The notes under the pieces were generated by a model. It had not been told where the DNA came from, did not search any database, and saw nothing but the letters and a program-made list of their open reading frames with translations. Made by a program: the position numbers and the translations under genes. Positions 44,927 to 45,929 of a stretch of DNA of 45,929 nucleotides are shown piece by piece. Positions within the stretch are counted from its first letter, which is position 1. Every line of letters begins with the position of its first letter. Source of the stretch: CAZRGV01 sp964599655 (GTDB taxonomy: Bacteria; Planctomycetota; Planctomycetia; Isosphaerales; Isosphaeraceae); contig CAZRGV010000038.1 in assembly GCA_964599655.1 (NCBI GenBank), positions 1-45,929 of the forward strand, in the 5' to 3' direction.

Positions 44927-45100
44927 TCAGACAGGCGGCGCCGCGCCTCGACCAACCACCAGCGAAATCACGAACAAAATCAAAAACAGCACGGCGAGAA
45001 AGTAGCCGATGTTGACCGCGATGCCGCTCAGACCGCTCAGCCCGGGAAGAATGGCCGCGATCAGAGCGATGACGAAGAACAGAATGGCCCAACGGAGCAT
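44927..45100 (-). CDS. DUF1328 small membrane protein
   Basis: 57 residues with two membrane segments: LRWAILFFVIALIAAILPG and IGYFLAVLFLILFVISLVVG. It matches the YtjA/DUF1328 family, whose function is unknown and which is often found with stress genes. ATG 45100 has AAGGAG 7 bases upstream. It lies 88 bp downstream of the CsbD-like gene on the same strand, so the two may be co-transcribed. Confidence 0.88.
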   Translation of the reverse strand: MLRWAILFFVIALIAAILPGLSGLSGIAVNIGYFLAVLFLILFVISLVVGRGAAPPV

Positions 45101-45188
45101 GTGAGCATCTCCTTGTACTTGAGAAAAATCGCGCTGGAATGGGAATCGCGAGAGCCATGAAAGAACGGGCTCGGCCGCGACGCGTGAG

Positions 45189-45608
45189 TTATCGCGAACG
45201 GATGGCCAGGCCGACAACCAGACCGAACGCCAGGCCAAGGCCGAACGCCGCGGCCACCGACGATGCGGGACGTTGCCGGACCAGATCTTCGGCCGACTCA
45301 TACCGTTCGCGGGCGAAGTCGCTGACGTAACCATAGCCATCGCGGAACCGGTCGGCCGCCACTCCGGCGTATTCGCGTGCCGACTCGGCCACCTGGCTGA
45401 AGCCCGACGCGCTCCTTGCCGTCAGCTCGCTGAGGAATCGCTCGATCGCCTCGCGGCCTTCACCGGTCTTTTGCTGAATTCGACCGATGAGCTGATCGAT
45501 GTTCCCCTCCCCAATCCGGAGATCGTCGTCGGTCAGCTTGCCCCACTTCTCCTTGACCTGGCCCTTGATTCGGTTCCACTGGCCCTGAATCTCTTGCGCG
45601 TTGATCAT
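45189..45608 (-). CDS. CsbD-like protein with ElaB/DUF883-type membrane tail
   Basis: 139 residues. Residues 1-60 match CsbD, a general stress protein family: QGQWNRIKGQVKEKWGKLTDDDL, IDQLIGRIQQKTG. The rest is helical, with a C-terminal RQRPASSVAAAFGLGLAFGLVVGLAIRSR-type end split here as a positively flanked hydrophobic helix, as in the ribosome-associated ElaB/YqjD proteins. The fusion would anchor CsbD to the inner membrane. ATG 45608 has GGAGG 7 bases upstream; an upstream in-frame start at 45638 is less likely. A stress-response role is inferred from family only. Confidence 0.82.
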   Translation of the reverse strand: MINAQEIQGQWNRIKGQVKEKWGKLTDDDLRIGEGNIDQLIGRIQQKTGEGREAIERFLSELTARSASGFSQVAESAREYAGVAADRFRDGYGYVSDFARERYESAEDLVRQRPASSVAAAFGLGLAFGLVVGLAIRSR

Positions 45609-45875
45609 CCTGGTGCCTCCTGAATCCGTTGTTGTCACCGGACAGAGACCTGCGTCTCATCACCAGGAGCATGGTAACGCAATCCGAATGCCAATCGCCA
45701 TGAGCCGCGCCTTGATGTTTTCACGCGGATCACGTGGGCGCCCGCTTGATCGCTTGCAGGAATGTGGAGAACGACCCTGCTCGCATCGTGGCCCGTCCCT
45801 CGACGATCATCCGGCCGTTGCCTTCCGCGGTGCTCGCGCCGGAGACGCGCCAATCCACCCGCCGATCACGAAGCC

Positions 45876-45908
45876 AAAAAAAGACCCTCGACCGATCGGC
45901 CGAGGGTC
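45876..45908 (-). terminator. Rho-independent terminator for a gene right of the window
   Basis: GACCCTCG (45883-45890) and CGAGGGTC (45901-45908) form an 8-bp stem that extends inward over CCGATCGG. Read on the minus strand it is followed by seven Ts (45882-45876). It ends transcription coming from beyond 45929. Confidence 0.85.
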
Positions 45909-45929
45909 ATCATCAGGCGAGCGTTCGAG

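Noticed and set aside
45730..45858. 42-codon minus-strand frame starting at a GTG before the CsbD-like gene
   Set aside because: Reads somewhat like protein, but is short, without family match, and lies just past a terminator; not enough to call a gene.
1..45929. tRNA or rRNA genes
   Set aside because: No cloverleaf with a proper T-loop (GGTTCGAATCC type) plus acceptor stem, and no rRNA signature, was found by eye on either strand.

Overview
The window reads as a high-GC chromosomal segment from a planctomycete, most likely family Isosphaeraceae. This is inferred from the gene families and repeats, not from a marker gene. Supporting signs are two very large Ser/Thr kinases with TPR tails, one paired with an ECF sigma factor. 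A secreted sulfatase, a PhoPQ-activated-pathogenicity-related protein, DUF1579 and Uma2 families, and several short dispersed palindromic repeat families point the same way. No tRNA, rRNA, CRISPR array, transposase or phage gene was seen. Three N-runs (5018-5033, 20521-20580, 32109-32118) mark it as draft assembly, and the second is flanked by 20 bases of Illumina adapter.

Layout. 1-240: cluster of hairpin repeats. 493-4474: NhaR-like LysR regulator, convergent with a sensor kinase / sigma-54 response regulator operon. 5232-9200: an unknown protein, a penicillin-binding-protein-like serine hydrolase, and a divergent phytanoyl-CoA-dioxygenase-type oxygenase. 9318-11792: an overlapping cobalt/nickel ECF transporter operon (cbiMN fusion, cbiQ, cbiO). 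11800-16475 (minus): ECF sigma factor followed by a 1293-residue kinase whose C-terminus reads into an inverted repeat. 16749-17324: small membrane protein of the DUF2179/DUF5698 type, then about 1 kb of repeats.

18294-24619 is the most coherent regulatory unit. A sensor kinase, a sigma-54 activator and a PTS EIIA-type protein lie on the minus strand. Divergent from them is a SulP anion transporter. Between them are paired palindromes (candidate activator sites) and a palindromic sequence that fits a sigma-54 promoter on both strands. The simplest reading is that the two-component system senses a signal and drives SulP through sigma-54, with EIIA linking it to carbon or nitrogen state. 25329-30131 holds secreted polysaccharide-degradation-type proteins: lyase, esterase, coiled-coil protein and sulfatase.

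30452-44812 carries the conserved translation cluster thrS, infC, rpmI, rplT, pheS, pheT in canonical order on the plus strand. It is interrupted by a kinase plus a broken DUF1579 gene (between thrS and infC) and by three unrelated genes (between pheS and pheT). infC appears to start with ATC. The right end holds two small minus-strand stress/membrane genes (DUF1328 and CsbD-like) and a strong terminator for a gene outside the window.
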